Below are positions 37,623 to 45,811 of a stretch of DNA of 64,000 nucleotides, piece by piece. The stretch lies in NCBI RefSeq assembly GCF_029029525.1, contig NZ_JAKJSC010000001.1, forward strand, positions 992,001 to 1,056,000. Direction: 5' to 3'. The position numbers and the translations under genes are program-made. A model generated the notes under the pieces. It was not told where the DNA came from, did no database searches, and saw nothing but the letters and a program-made list of their open reading frames with translations. The first letter of the stretch is position 1. Each line of letters opens with the position of its first letter. This stretch comes from Labilibaculum sp. DW002 (GTDB taxonomy: Bacteria; Bacteroidota; Bacteroidia; Bacteroidales; Marinifilaceae).

Positions 37623-37695
37623 GGCAAATTGTAGATTTTTAAATTTCAGTTTCAAAATTACAATTTTTAAGGATTTTGTAATATTGATTCCTAAC

Positions 37696-38400
37696 TTAAT
37701 TACTGTCGGATAAAATAAATCCTACTCCATGTACATTTTCAATCTTAATTTTAGGATCAAGTTTTAAATGTTTTCTAAGTTTGGTGATAAATACATCTAA
37801 GCTTCGCCCCATAAAGTAATCATTCTCTCCCCATACTTTCACTAAAATATCTTCTCGGCGAAGAACATTATTTTTACTTTTCAGCAAAAGGTATAAGACT
37901 TCTCCCTCTTTCTGAGTAATTCGAGACACCTCACCATCCTTGGTAAGGGTTAAGTTTAAATGATCATACACAAAACCACCTAAATTAAACATCTGTTCCT
38001 TTAATTCTGGAGTTTTATTACTTCTCTTTAAAACTGCATTAACCCTTCTTACCAATTCGTCTTCGTCAAAAGGTTTGGTAATGTAATCATCGCCCCCTAA
38101 ATCAAATCCTTTTAATTTATCTTCTTTTAATGATTTTGCAGTTAAAAATATAATTGGAATGTCTTGATTGGATTTGCGAATTTTAGTGGCTAATGTGAAC
38201 CCATCCATTTTTGGCATCATACAATCTAACAAACAAAGGTCATATTCCGAAGATGTAAAAGCTTCTAAACCTTTTTCTCCATCTCTTGCTAAAGTAACAT
38301 TGAAACCTTCCATTTTCAGGAAATCATTTAAAACAAGTCCTAAATTGGGATCATCTTCAACTAAAAGTATATTTTTTGAGTGAGAGTTAGTCATAGCCAT
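37696..38400 (-). CDS. OmpR-family response regulator
   Basis: A 234-aa regulator. The receiver domain (about 8-125) has acidic residues in LLVEDDPNLG, the phospho-accepting Asp in CLLDCMMPKMDG, Thr in IFLTAKS and Lys in YITKPFDEDEL. The winged-helix DNA-binding domain (about 137-232) has LTQKEGEVL-like RITQKEGEVLYLLL, REDILVKVWGENDYF and VDVFITKLRKHL-like LDVFITKLRKHLK, then VHGVGFIL. Gene order and layout recall RprY of Bacteroides, but orthology is not proven. It begins 3 bp after the kinase stop. Confidence 0.93.
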   Translation of the reverse strand: MAMTNSHSKNILLVEDDPNLGLVLNDFLKMEGFNVTLARDGEKGLEAFTSSEYDLCLLDCMMPKMDGFTLATKIRKSNQDIPIIFLTAKSLKEDKLKGFDLGGDDYITKPFDEDELVRRVNAVLKRSNKTPELKEQMFNLGGFVYDHLNLTLTKDGEVSRITQKEGEVLYLLLKSKNNVLRREDILVKVWGENDYFMGRSLDVFITKLRKHLKLDPKIKIENVHGVGFILSDSN

Positions 38401-38403
38401 TTC

Positions 38404-39648
38404 TTATAATGAGGGTAGAACAATAGTAAAGGTACTACCATTCTTTTTCTTACTTAATACGTTTATTTTTCCTTTGTGCAAATCAATAATCATTTTAGAA
38501 TACGACAAGCCGATTCCAAATCCTTTTACATCATGTAAATCACCTGTTGATGCACGATAATATCGATCAAAAATATGATTTTGTTCTTCTTTAGTCATTC
38601 CTATTCCCTTATCGGATATAGCAACATAAAGATGGCCATTTATATTCTTACTTTCAATTTTAATTTCGGGTGCTGAATCAGAATACTTAACCGCATTATC
38701 TAAGATATTCAATAATACGTTTTGAATTAGACTTCTATCCCCACAAATTTTATCATTAACAGCTTCCAATTTAAAATCTACACTTCCTCCTTTTTCTGCT
38801 AATTGAACAGAAATACAGTCCGAACACTCCTCCATTAACTCATGCAAATGAAATTGATCTGAATTCAATTTCAGTTCTCCCCGTTCCATACAAGCTAATT
38901 TCAATAACTGGTCAACCTGAATTTTCAAACGATTATTCTCTGAGAAAATCATATTAGAATAATGCATAATTTGATCTGAATTAGAGTGTATTTTCTCTCG
39001 CTTCAACATCCCACTAGCCAATGAAATTGTTGCCATTGGCGTTTTAAATTCATGGGCAATATTGTTGATCAAATCGGTTGTTCTACCCAATATTTTTTTA
39101 TCATTAATTAAGGAAAAGACAGTTACTCCAAAAAATGTACAAAGAATAATAATCAAGATTAAGGAGCAAATAAACATACTACCCATACTATCCATTAAAT
39201 TCTTTTCTCTCTTCTGAAAATACACATTTAAAATCGCCTTATCATGACTCAAAGCTTTTCTTAGACTATAATAAAAGCATTTACTTTTTGGCTGTTCATC
39301 TTCCGTACTTAATACCTCAATGTTATAAGGAGATTGTATTTGGTAGTTTTTAAACTGCTGCTTTATAATTGAATCCAATCGGCTTACTTCTAATTCCAAC
39401 AAAGCACTATCATTAGCATCGTATTTCGATTTACTCATGCATTTACGCATTTGCTCACAACTCTGCTGATCCTTTGTAAACTCATCAACAGATTCATGTA
39501 AAGCCAATCCTACACGATGATTAAATTGTTCTTCATTTAAGCTCCTAGCTCTGCTAATCCATCTAATCTGAATTAATAAAAGCAATAACAAGACTATAAT
39601 TGAAATAACAATAAAGATTTGAATTCTATATTTTTTAATTTTATTCAT
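38404..39648 (-). CDS. Sensor histidine kinase paired with OmpR-type regulator
   Basis: A 414-aa membrane kinase. TM helices lie at about 9-30 and 158-180 and enclose a ~125-residue periplasmic sensor with Cys-64, Cys-70 and Cys-124. HisKA contains NNIAHEFKTPMATIS with the phosphorylated His. HATPase_c motifs are NVLLNILDNAVKYS (N box), ISDKGIGMTKEEQ (G1), FDRYYRA (F) and GFGIGLSYSKMI (G2). It is translated just ahead of its regulator. The divergent gene encodes a Cys-rich secreted protein. Confidence 0.93.
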   Translation of the reverse strand: MNKIKKYRIQIFIVISIIVLLLLLLIQIRWISRARSLNEEQFNHRVGLALHESVDEFTKDQQSCEQMRKCMSKSKYDANDSALLELEVSRLDSIIKQQFKNYQIQSPYNIEVLSTEDEQPKSKCFYYSLRKALSHDKAILNVYFQKREKNLMDSMGSMFICSLILIIILCTFFGVTVFSLINDKKILGRTTDLINNIAHEFKTPMATISLASGMLKREKIHSNSDQIMHYSNMIFSENNRLKIQVDQLLKLACMERGELKLNSDQFHLHELMEECSDCISVQLAEKGGSVDFKLEAVNDKICGDRSLIQNVLLNILDNAVKYSDSAPEIKIESKNINGHLYVAISDKGIGMTKEEQNHIFDRYYRASTGDLHDVKGFGIGLSYSKMIIDLHKGKINVLSKKKNGSTFTIVLPSL

Positions 39649-39857
39649 TCGCTTCAGTAATCATATCAAACACTCCACATTCATTTAGAACACTTGGTGT
39701 TAGTGCGGAGTTTCTCACATCAAATTTAGTTTAATTTTTAAAAGATTTAAATCCTTTAACAATTCATTAACAAGAGATAAAAAGATCTTTTACAATCTTT
39801 ATGAAACAATTCAAAAAAAAACTAAAACAGATTAATTAACATTTTAAATTTATAAAC

Positions 39858-40238
39858 ATGAAAAAGTTATTATTTGGACTTCTATTTGTATTTGCGATAA
39901 GTGTTGTTGGTGTTGCAAGTCAGCCAGCTACTTTAATTTTAGATAACGAAATTTCTTTAAGTCAAGACCTTGATCAAACACAAGATCAGGAGCAAAAAAA
40001 GGTTGAAAAGAAAAAATGTTCTAAAGATTGTACAAAAGCCTGTTGCTCGAAAGATGCAAAAAAGAAAGCTTGCTGCTCTAAAGAAGCTAAAGCTGAAAAA
40101 TGTGATAAAGCTGAAAAGTGCACAAAAGAAGCAAAAGCTAAAAAATGTGATTCTAAGTGCAAAAAAGAATGTACTAAAGAAGCAAGTGCTAAGAAATGTG
40201 ATGCTGATTGCAAAAAAGAATGTTGCAAGAAAGCATAA
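39858..40238 (+). CDS. Cys/Lys-rich secreted protein
   Basis: A 126-aa protein. A signal peptide (MKKLLFGLLFVFAISVVGVA) is followed by a Gln/Asp-rich linker and then, from about residue 52, a low-complexity tail of short units such as CSKDCTKACCSKDAK, CCSKEAKAEKC, KKCDSKCKKECTKEA and CDADCKKECCKKA. I count 15 Cys in the last ~75 residues, and most other residues are Lys, Glu, Asp or Ala. This suggests metal binding or disulfide-rich structure in the periplasm. No named family is recognised. It is divergent from a two-component system whose sensor also has cysteines. Confidence 0.8.
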   Translation: MKKLLFGLLFVFAISVVGVASQPATLILDNEISLSQDLDQTQDQEQKKVEKKKCSKDCTKACCSKDAKKKACCSKEAKAEKCDKAEKCTKEAKAKKCDSKCKKECTKEASAKKCDADCKKECCKKA

Positions 40239-40258
40239 GGATATTATAAATATCTGTG

Positions 40259-40290
40259 AACCCTTCGGTAATAATCGAAGGGTTTTTTTA
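40259..40290 (+). terminator. Terminator after the Cys-rich gene
   Basis: AACCCTTCG / CGAAGGGTT stem with an 8-nt loop and a seven-T tail. Confidence 0.9.
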
Positions 40291-40353
40291 TGCACTTTGG
40301 TACAATTTATGCTTCTATTTTTAAGTTGTATTAATAAATCAATAAGCACAAAA

Positions 40354-40932
40354 ATGAAAAATTTTATTCTGTTAGCAATTTGCACGCTATGGTTTTCAGG
40401 GCTTAGTGCGCAAAATGTAGAACGATACAAAGCGTATCATGACAAAGGTAGAACCTTGATTCTAAAGGGAGATTACAAAAATGCGATTCATAATTTAGAT
40501 ACTGCAATTTCAATTATGCCCTATTACAGCGCTATTTTTCAAGATCGAGGCTATGCGCAAATGCAACTTAAAAATTACACTTCTGCTATTCAGGATTTCA
40601 ATCATGTTTTAGACAAAAAACCCTATTTAGATGAAGTGCGATTACAAAGAGGCATGGCACTTTATCATCTTAATCGACTAATGGAAGCGGAAGATGACTT
40701 AATTCAAGTGGTTAACAGCACTCCAACCAGAATTAGAGAAGCAACTATCTATCTGGACAATATTCAAAAAGAGAAACAAATTATTACTCAAAACCTGAAT
40801 CGCAGTGAATTAAACAAAATGCGCATTATTATTGAAAATGAAAGAGTAAACCGGGCACGTCATCGGGAAGAAATTATTTGGGGTACTGTCGTACCACTTG
40901 CCTTTTGGACTAGTGTCTTTTTATGTTGGTAA
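40354..40932 (+). CDS. Exported TPR protein
   Basis: A 192-aa protein starting at ATG 40354 (MKNFILLAICTLWFSG, signal peptide ending GLSAQ). The frame is open upstream only because it shadows the Lys-rich gene. Three TPR units follow: YHDKGRTLILKGDYKNAIH, AIFQDRGYAQMQLKNYTSAI and EVRLQRGMALYHLNRLMEAE. A coiled stretch and a short hydrophobic C-terminus (IIWGTVVPLAFWTSVFLCW) end the protein. It probably mediates protein contacts at the envelope. Its 3' end overlaps the convergent antiporter gene by 12 bp. Confidence 0.8.
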   Translation: MKNFILLAICTLWFSGLSAQNVERYKAYHDKGRTLILKGDYKNAIHNLDTAISIMPYYSAIFQDRGYAQMQLKNYTSAIQDFNHVLDKKPYLDEVRLQRGMALYHLNRLMEAEDDLIQVVNSTPTRIREATIYLDNIQKEKQIITQNLNRSELNKMRIIIENERVNRARHREEIIWGTVVPLAFWTSVFLCW

Positions 40933-42939
40933 ATCTGGGTCGGTAGGTATTGGCTTCCCTTTAAAGGATATTGTTTTTCCTGTAAAACGTGATTGTCTAA
41001 AATTTGGAGCATCTAAATTTTCCATTTTTAAACGCACTTTTTCAATACTTTCTATTGATCCTACAACGGTTAATACATCACCCAAACGCAATCGTGTATA
41101 CCCAGTAGAAATTAGCGTATTTTGATTTCGTTTTGTAGCTAAAATAATTACGTCTGTAGGTATTTGAATATCACGTAAAGATACTCCATGCAATTCATGA
41201 TTTTGCATTTCAATATCAACAGTATCATGGTTTTTCTCCATGCCCAACAATAAACTAGTAGCAATTGGAGAGCGTACCAAATGATCCATCAAACTAACCA
41301 TAACCGTAGTTGGCTCTACAATTAAAGCGCCTAGTTCATGAAACTTGTTTATAAAGCTCCTCTCATGAACTCTAACAACCAAGTCTCTAGTACCAAAATG
41401 CTCGTAGGCAATTTCACAAACCTTCAAATTATCCTCATCTTTGTTCATCATCACAATGGCATCTGCTTTATCTGCTTTTAAACGTTTTAGTTCAACCAAG
41501 CTTAATTCTTTAACATAGCGAACATCTACACCTTGATATTCTAGCTTTGCTCTCTCTTCATTTCGAGTTACCACTTTTACAATCCAATCATTATCCATTA
41601 GTTGTCTTGCCAAAGCAAGTGATTGACCTTCTAGACCGAAAATGATAGCCTTTTGAATTCTATTTTCATGCTGTAATTCCTTTTTTTTATGGCTTTCTCC
41701 AACCATTAAAATAAACCACTTAAACAATGGAGGTCCTAATATTTCATTCATTACAATAACAGCAATTAAAATCGCAGCAAACTGTGGTCCCCATTCAGGA
41801 TATTTCGAAGATACAACAGAAACCAATCCTATTGCAACACCCGCTTGCGTTACATAAGGCATCCATGCAAAACGATTTATTTTCATCGGATCGCCACCTA
41901 AGGCACCTCCGATTACCGCACCAATTGCCATACTCACCAATCGAATGATAAAAAACAACAAGGCAACAGACCAAGCCTGAGCAAGGACATCTAAGGATAC
42001 TGAAGCACCTGTTAAAGTATAGAACAACACATAAATAGTGGGAACAACTAACTCTATTATTTTAGTAAATTCTCTTCTATTACTTCCGTAATTAACAACC
42101 ACAAAACTACCTAAAATACAAATTAGTAATGGTTCTATATAAAGTTCAAATCCAAACCAAGAATTGCTTTTTATTCGAGCCAGATGAGCCAATAAATAAA
42201 TACTATAGCCTAAAACAACCAAGCAACTAGCTTTGAACATTGTGCCCAATCTTAATCCTAAAACTAAGTTCATTACTTGGCCAAGTATAAAACCAATACA
42301 AATGGATAAACACAATTCTCCAAATAATATTGCAACTAACCAAAAGTCGAAAGGAACATTAGAGATTAAGGCACCAGCTATTGAGAAACAAATTGTGAAC
42401 AATACAATTACTAAAACATCCTTAATTACCGTAACACCAATTGCCGTTTGAGTATAAGGACCTTTTGCACGCATCTCATTAATCACTGCAATTGCCGAAG
42501 CAGGCGATCTAGTAACAAAAATTGTTCCTATAAGCAATGCGATGGCCAATTTTACAGGCCATTCTAGTTCTGATAAAAAACCTATTCTATTAGAAAAGAA
42601 TAAAATTCCAGCAATACTTAATCCAAATGTAAAAAAGAGTTGCCCAAAAGTCATCCACTTTATACTTTTCATTCGTCCTTTTAATTCCTTTAAATACAAT
42701 TCGGCACCTGCAGCAAAAGCAATAAAGGCAAGAGAGGTTTCATTTATAAAATGAAGATGCTTAAGAGATTGTTTTGGTAGAAAATTTAATATGAAAGGGC
42801 CAGATAAAATCCCTATAAAAAGAAGACCAGTAATGATAGGCAATTTAATTCTAGGAAAATACTTGGCTATTCTATTAGAAGCAGTTGCTACAATTAGAAA
42901 ACCAATAATAATTGTTGCTATTTCAAAAGCATTACCCAT
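40921..42939 (-). CDS. CPA2-type cation/proton antiporter with RCK domain
   Basis: A 672-aa membrane protein. About twelve hydrophobic segments (residues 5-405) form the Na+/H+ exchanger domain; the region TRSPASAIAVINEMRAKGP and GVTVIKDVLVIVLF corresponds to the ion-site helices (with KD in place of the common ND or DD). A TrkA-N Rossmann domain (about 440-560) begins AIIFGLEGQSLALARQL. A TrkA-C domain (about 580-660) includes IQIPTDVIILATKRN and RLRLGDVLTVVGSIE. It should regulate K+ or Na+ and pH; RCK_C domains bind c-di-AMP in some bacteria. Confidence 0.92.
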   Translation of the reverse strand: MGNAFEIATIIIGFLIVATASNRIAKYFPRIKLPIITGLLFIGILSGPFILNFLPKQSLKHLHFINETSLAFIAFAAGAELYLKELKGRMKSIKWMTFGQLFFTFGLSIAGILFFSNRIGFLSELEWPVKLAIALLIGTIFVTRSPASAIAVINEMRAKGPYTQTAIGVTVIKDVLVIVLFTICFSIAGALISNVPFDFWLVAILFGELCLSICIGFILGQVMNLVLGLRLGTMFKASCLVVLGYSIYLLAHLARIKSNSWFGFELYIEPLLICILGSFVVVNYGSNRREFTKIIELVVPTIYVLFYTLTGASVSLDVLAQAWSVALLFFIIRLVSMAIGAVIGGALGGDPMKINRFAWMPYVTQAGVAIGLVSVVSSKYPEWGPQFAAILIAVIVMNEILGPPLFKWFILMVGESHKKKELQHENRIQKAIIFGLEGQSLALARQLMDNDWIVKVVTRNEERAKLEYQGVDVRYVKELSLVELKRLKADKADAIVMMNKDEDNLKVCEIAYEHFGTRDLVVRVHERSFINKFHELGALIVEPTTVMVSLMDHLVRSPIATSLLLGMEKNHDTVDIEMQNHELHGVSLRDIQIPTDVIILATKRNQNTLISTGYTRLRLGDVLTVVGSIESIEKVRLKMENLDAPNFRQSRFTGKTISFKGKPIPTDPDLPT

Positions 42940-42965
42940 TCAAGTAATTTTATATTGACACCTTA

Positions 42966-42973
42966 CAAAACTA
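42966..42973 (-). promoter_or_regulatory. -7 box of the antiporter gene
   Basis: On the minus strand TAGTTTTG fits TAnnTTTG, 26 bp before the ATG at 42939. No clear -33 element was found. Confidence 0.35.
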
Positions 42974-43340
42974 TTCAAACCTACTATCGCCCATAAGTTT
43001 CTATTTTAAGATACAGAATATAATCAACAAATTAATTTTCAATTCATTTTTGTTTTTAGAGATAAATCATAAAATGAAAATTAATAGCGTTTAAAATGGT
43101 AGTTCAACTCAATTTTAAGGAAATATTTTATTAAAGTGAATTTGTTCATATTCGAACACTAACTGTACGATAGCAATCACTATTAAGATTTATTAAAAAG
43201 AAACAAAGCAAAGCTTAACTCCTATATATTAACCACTTATAAACAATGGCACAAATACTGATATTGCCTAAGTGTAAAACCACAAATGCATCAAACAGAT
43301 TAAAAGAGTAAGAAATCAAACATCTAATTAACCAAAGAAA
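42974..43340. other. Non-coding stretch between antiporter and HExxH gene
   Basis: This stretch is AT-rich, with no ORF of quality on either strand. One small dyad, GTTC-ATATTC-GAAC (near 43145-43160), is the only visible structure. It probably holds the promoter of the plus-strand gene, but no consensus was found. Confidence 0.4.
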
Positions 43341-44306
43341 ATGAAAACACACAGATTGATATGGATTTCCCTTTTTCTAGGCATGCAACTATTGTTCTCC
43401 TCGTTGAGCTTTGCGAAAGCAAACGACTTAAAAGAGATTGAAAAAATATTCTCCGAAACGAAAGCCTTATGTTCCTCTGAAAATGGCTTACTATGGGGCC
43501 GAACTCTTGATGTTCCAATTTTATTAGTAGACGAAGAAAACGGAATCATTTATACAAATACAAATAGTTCAAAACTAGAATTAAGTTCGCACAATAACAT
43601 TTATTCTGGTGCGCTACCCGAATTTATAAATATTGTAAAAGGACCTGCAAAAATAGACAATCGTATATGGGCTGTTATTCCTCTTCCTTTACCAATTAAT
43701 ACAATCGAAAGACAATGCATTATTATCCACGAAGCCTTTCATTGTGTACAGCCAGAGATGAACCTTAAACCAAAACCATATGACAACAACCATATGAAAG
43801 AGATGGAAGCTCGCTTTTGGATGAAATTGGAATGGAAAGCATTGGAATTTGCTTTGCAAAGTGAAGGTGAAAATATGAAGCAAGCGATTACTGATGCAAT
43901 TTGTTTTCGTAATTACAGAAGAGCATTGTATAGCGAATGTGACGATTGTGAAAATCGATTCGAAATTCATGAAGGTATGGCAGAATACACTGCTCAGAAA
44001 ATATGCAGGAGTAATGAGGGATTTAAAAATTATTTGCAAGATAAGTTGGAGAATATTTGGGAGTCAGATTCCTTCGTAAATTGTTTTGCTTACTATACTG
44101 GTCCTGTTTATGCGTATCTTTTAGATCAATCGGAAATGGATTGGCGAACTCATTTAGGTGCTAGAGATGACATTGCAACTTTAACAATGACAGCTTACAA
44201 TATTTCTTTGCCATTTGATATGTATATGGAAGCAGAAGAGAGATCGGCTCTTTATAGTGGCGCTCAAATTATGGGTGAAGAATTAGACCGTGTAGTCTCT
44301 TTATAA
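43341..44306 (+). CDS. Exported candidate zinc metallopeptidase, unnamed family
   Basis: A 321-aa protein with a signal peptide (MKTHRLIWISLFLGMQLLFS...SLSFA). IIIHEAFHCVQPE (about residues 127-139) contains HExxH, and RFEIHEGMAEYTAQ about 85 residues later resembles the third-ligand helix of gluzincins (HEGxAEY). Between them lie ARFWMKLEWKALEFAL and a CDDC pair. The combination strongly suggests a zinc peptidase fold. I do not recognise a named family, and cleavage has not been shown. It is monocistronic, with a strong hairpin after the stop. Confidence 0.75.
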   Translation: MKTHRLIWISLFLGMQLLFSSLSFAKANDLKEIEKIFSETKALCSSENGLLWGRTLDVPILLVDEENGIIYTNTNSSKLELSSHNNIYSGALPEFINIVKGPAKIDNRIWAVIPLPLPINTIERQCIIIHEAFHCVQPEMNLKPKPYDNNHMKEMEARFWMKLEWKALEFALQSEGENMKQAITDAICFRNYRRALYSECDDCENRFEIHEGMAEYTAQKICRSNEGFKNYLQDKLENIWESDSFVNCFAYYTGPVYAYLLDQSEMDWRTHLGARDDIATLTMTAYNISLPFDMYMEAEERSALYSGAQIMGEELDRVVSL

Positions 44307-44324
44307 TATCTTATAAAAAATAAC

Positions 44325-44351
44325 AAAGGGTAGCTATTTAAGCTACCCTTT
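44325..44351 (+). terminator. Hairpin after the candidate peptidase gene
   Basis: AAAGGGTAGCT-ATTTA-AGCTACCCTTT, an 11-bp perfect stem, with only a weak T-tail (TACTATTT). Confidence 0.7.
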
Positions 44352-44405
44352 ACTATTTACATTGGTATTTTGTTTCCTTACCTTTATGTATTTAATGTAG
44401 ACATC

Positions 44406-44675
44406 ATGAATATATTACTAGACCAAGGATGGAGTGAAATAGACAGCAAATTAGTTAAAAACTATGTTCTGCCTAATTTTGCGGAAGGAATCAACTTTAT
44501 CAATTTAATAGCCAATGAGGCTGAAAAAGCAGATCACCATCCAGATCTAAAATTGTACAATTATAAAAATGTACGAATCTCACTTACAACGCATTCCAAA
44601 AGAAGAATTACAAAAAAAGACATTGCACTTGCCAAAACAATCGATCATATTTATGATTCGATGAAAGTCTATTAG
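44406..44675 (+). CDS. Pterin-4a-carbinolamine dehydratase
   Basis: An 89-aa PCD/DCoH family protein starting at ATG 44406 (MNILLDQGWSE). The signature EAEKADHHPDLKLYNYKNV contains the active-site His pair and fits [EDKH]-x3-H-[HN]-P-x5-[YW]. LTTHSKRRITKKDIALAKTID is the typical C-terminal segment. The enzyme recycles oxidised pterin cofactor of aromatic amino-acid hydroxylases. It is convergent with pheA, and the two coding regions overlap by 4 bp. A hydroxylase gene is not in the window. Confidence 0.9.
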   Translation: MNILLDQGWSEIDSKLVKNYVLPNFAEGINFINLIANEAEKADHHPDLKLYNYKNVRISLTTHSKRRITKKDIALAKTIDHIYDSMKVY

Positions 44676-45511
44676 GTAATCACTATTCCCTTGTTATAAG
44701 TTCCTAAGATTGTCATTTCTTTAGCTGATTCCGATATTTTATTCATCACATTTTTAAACTGACTTGGAAGCTCAAATTCTAAATCGACATGGAAGAAATA
44801 CTCCCAATTAATTCCTGGAATTGGTAAAGATTGAATCTTAGATAAATTAATGTTTGCCTGTGCAAAACAATCCAAAATATAAGATAAACTTCCAGGATTA
44901 TGACTTGTACTAAAATAAAGTGACGCCTTGGTAAAACCACCATTAGGTCCAACTTCTTTTTTACGTTTTAAAATAAAAAAACGGGTTTGATTATTCTTAA
45001 TACTTTCAATCTGCTCTGCTAGTATATCCAATTCATACAACTCAGCAGGTAAATCACCGGCTATTGCTCCTATACCTAGCAGCTCATTATCTCGAATATT
45101 CTTCGCACTCAAAGCTGTATCTTCCATCTCTACCAGTTTTATATGAGGATAATCTCTAAAAAAGGCTCGACACTGACTAATCGCCATTGGATGAGAATGA
45201 ACTTCTTTTAAATCTTCAATTTTCTGACCTGGTAAAGCCATCAAATTTTGTTTTATTCGCAAAAAGATTTCTCCTTCAATAACAAGACCCGAATCTTGAA
45301 GCAGGCCATAGTTTTGAAGAATACTTCCTGCTATTGAATTTTCAATTGCCATTATTCCTCCATCACATACCGTATCGTCTTGAATTAATTCAATTAATGT
45401 CGCAAAATTACCAGAAGGTATAATCTCTACATCTTCTCCGTAATATGCATTCGCAGCCACATGGTGAAAACACCCTTCAACTCCTTGAATTACAATTTTT
45501 CTTTTGTCCAT
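44672..45511 (-). CDS. pheA: Prephenate dehydratase
   Basis: Converts prephenate to phenylpyruvate for phenylalanine synthesis; 279 aa with no chorismate-mutase domain. The catalytic domain (about 5-185) has IQGVEGCFHHVAA, the GIMAIENSIAGSIL segment, HSHPMAISQCRAFF, and the TRF motif in KNNQTRFFILK. The ACT domain (about 195-275) has SLYFSTSHNPGSLSYILDC and NINLSKIQSLPIP, the Phe-binding feedback site. The ATG at 45511 follows two Phe-rich leader units on the same strand, which suggests control by tRNA-Phe charging in addition to allosteric inhibition. Confidence 0.94.
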   Translation of the reverse strand: MDKRKIVIQGVEGCFHHVAANAYYGEDVEIIPSGNFATLIELIQDDTVCDGGIMAIENSIAGSILQNYGLLQDSGLVIEGEIFLRIKQNLMALPGQKIEDLKEVHSHPMAISQCRAFFRDYPHIKLVEMEDTALSAKNIRDNELLGIGAIAGDLPAELYELDILAEQIESIKNNQTRFFILKRKKEVGPNGGFTKASLYFSTSHNPGSLSYILDCFAQANINLSKIQSLPIPGINWEYFFHVDLEFELPSQFKNVMNKISESAKEMTILGTYNKGIVIT

Positions 45512-45541
45512 GGTTATTTTGGTTACTGTTAGATTTTGATC

Positions 45542-45572
45542 AAAAAAAAGAGTTCTGATTAATCAGAACTCT
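45542..45572 (-). terminator. Second attenuator terminator upstream of pheA
   Basis: A perfect 24-bp palindrome (AGAGTTCTGATT followed by its complement, 45549-45572) is followed on the minus strand by an unbroken T run (45542-45548). It ends 31 nt before the pheA start. Its 5' arm, AGAGTTCT (45572-45565), can instead pair with AGAATTCT (45609-45602) inside the second leader ORF over 8 bp with one G-U pair, giving an antiterminator. Confidence 0.8.
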
Positions 45573-45591
45573 CTATGAATATTATTAAAAT

Positions 45592-45672
45592 TTATTTCAT
45601 TAGAATTCTGTTCTTCTCTCCACTAAAAAAGAAAAAAATAAAAAACCAATTATTAAAATATACTGTTCTCAT
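45592..45672 (-). CDS. Second Phe-rich leader peptide of pheA
   Basis: A 26-codon ORF from ATG 45672 to TAA 45592. It reads MRTVYFNNWFFIFFFFSGEK followed by NRILMK. Seven codons are Phe, six of them within codons 10-16, and Tyr-5 and Trp-9 are also present. The antiterminator arm AGAATTCT starts 15 nt after the last Phe codon, so a ribosome stalled on Phe codons would leave it free, while one that reaches the stop would cover it. Plus-strand reading of this region is a shadow. The coding claim rests on composition and geometry only. Confidence 0.75.
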   Translation of the reverse strand: MRTVYFNNWFFIFFFFSGEKNRILMK

Positions 45673-45678
45673 ATGTGC

Positions 45679-45704
45679 AAAAAAAAGAGCCTTTAAAGAG
45701 GCTC
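45679..45704 (-). terminator. First attenuator terminator upstream of pheA
   Basis: On the minus strand GAGCCT-CTTTAA-AGGCTC is followed by eight T (45686-45679). The 5' arm can alternatively pair with GAAGAGGTTT (45737-45728), which begins at the last base of the first leader stop codon; this gives up to ten pairs including three G-U. The two structures exclude each other. Confidence 0.82.
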
Positions 45705-45736
45705 ATCAACAATTACTAGTACATGCGAAACCTCTT

Positions 45737-45790
45737 CTAACAACAGTTGCTAAAAAAGAAAAATCGTTCGATATGCATGTTTCGTCTCAT
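45737..45790 (-). CDS. First Phe leader peptide of pheA
   Basis: A 17-codon ORF, MRRNMHIERFFFFSNCC, from ATG 45790 to TAG 45737, with four consecutive Phe codons at positions 10-13. An internal ATG at codon 5 could also serve as start. After the last Phe come SNCC and the stop, then directly the antiterminator arm AAGAGG. A ribosome that completes the peptide would mask this arm and allow the terminator at 45679-45704; a ribosome waiting for Phe-tRNA would leave it free. It is too short for ordinary gene calling. Confidence 0.8.
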   Translation of the reverse strand: MRRNMHIERFFFFSNCC

Positions 45791-45811
45791 ACTTAGTGTA
45801 CTAATTCATTT

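Noticed and set aside
39970-40353. Long Lys-rich N-terminal extension of the TPR gene
   Set aside because: The stretch is an out-of-frame reading of the Cys/Lys-rich gene and crosses its terminator. The true start with a signal peptide is at 40354.
45575-45796. Plus-strand 73-codon ORF upstream of the efflux operon
   Set aside because: It is the antisense shadow of the two Phe-rich leader peptides and their terminators on the minus strand; its Lys-rich composition comes from the poly-T of the Phe codons.
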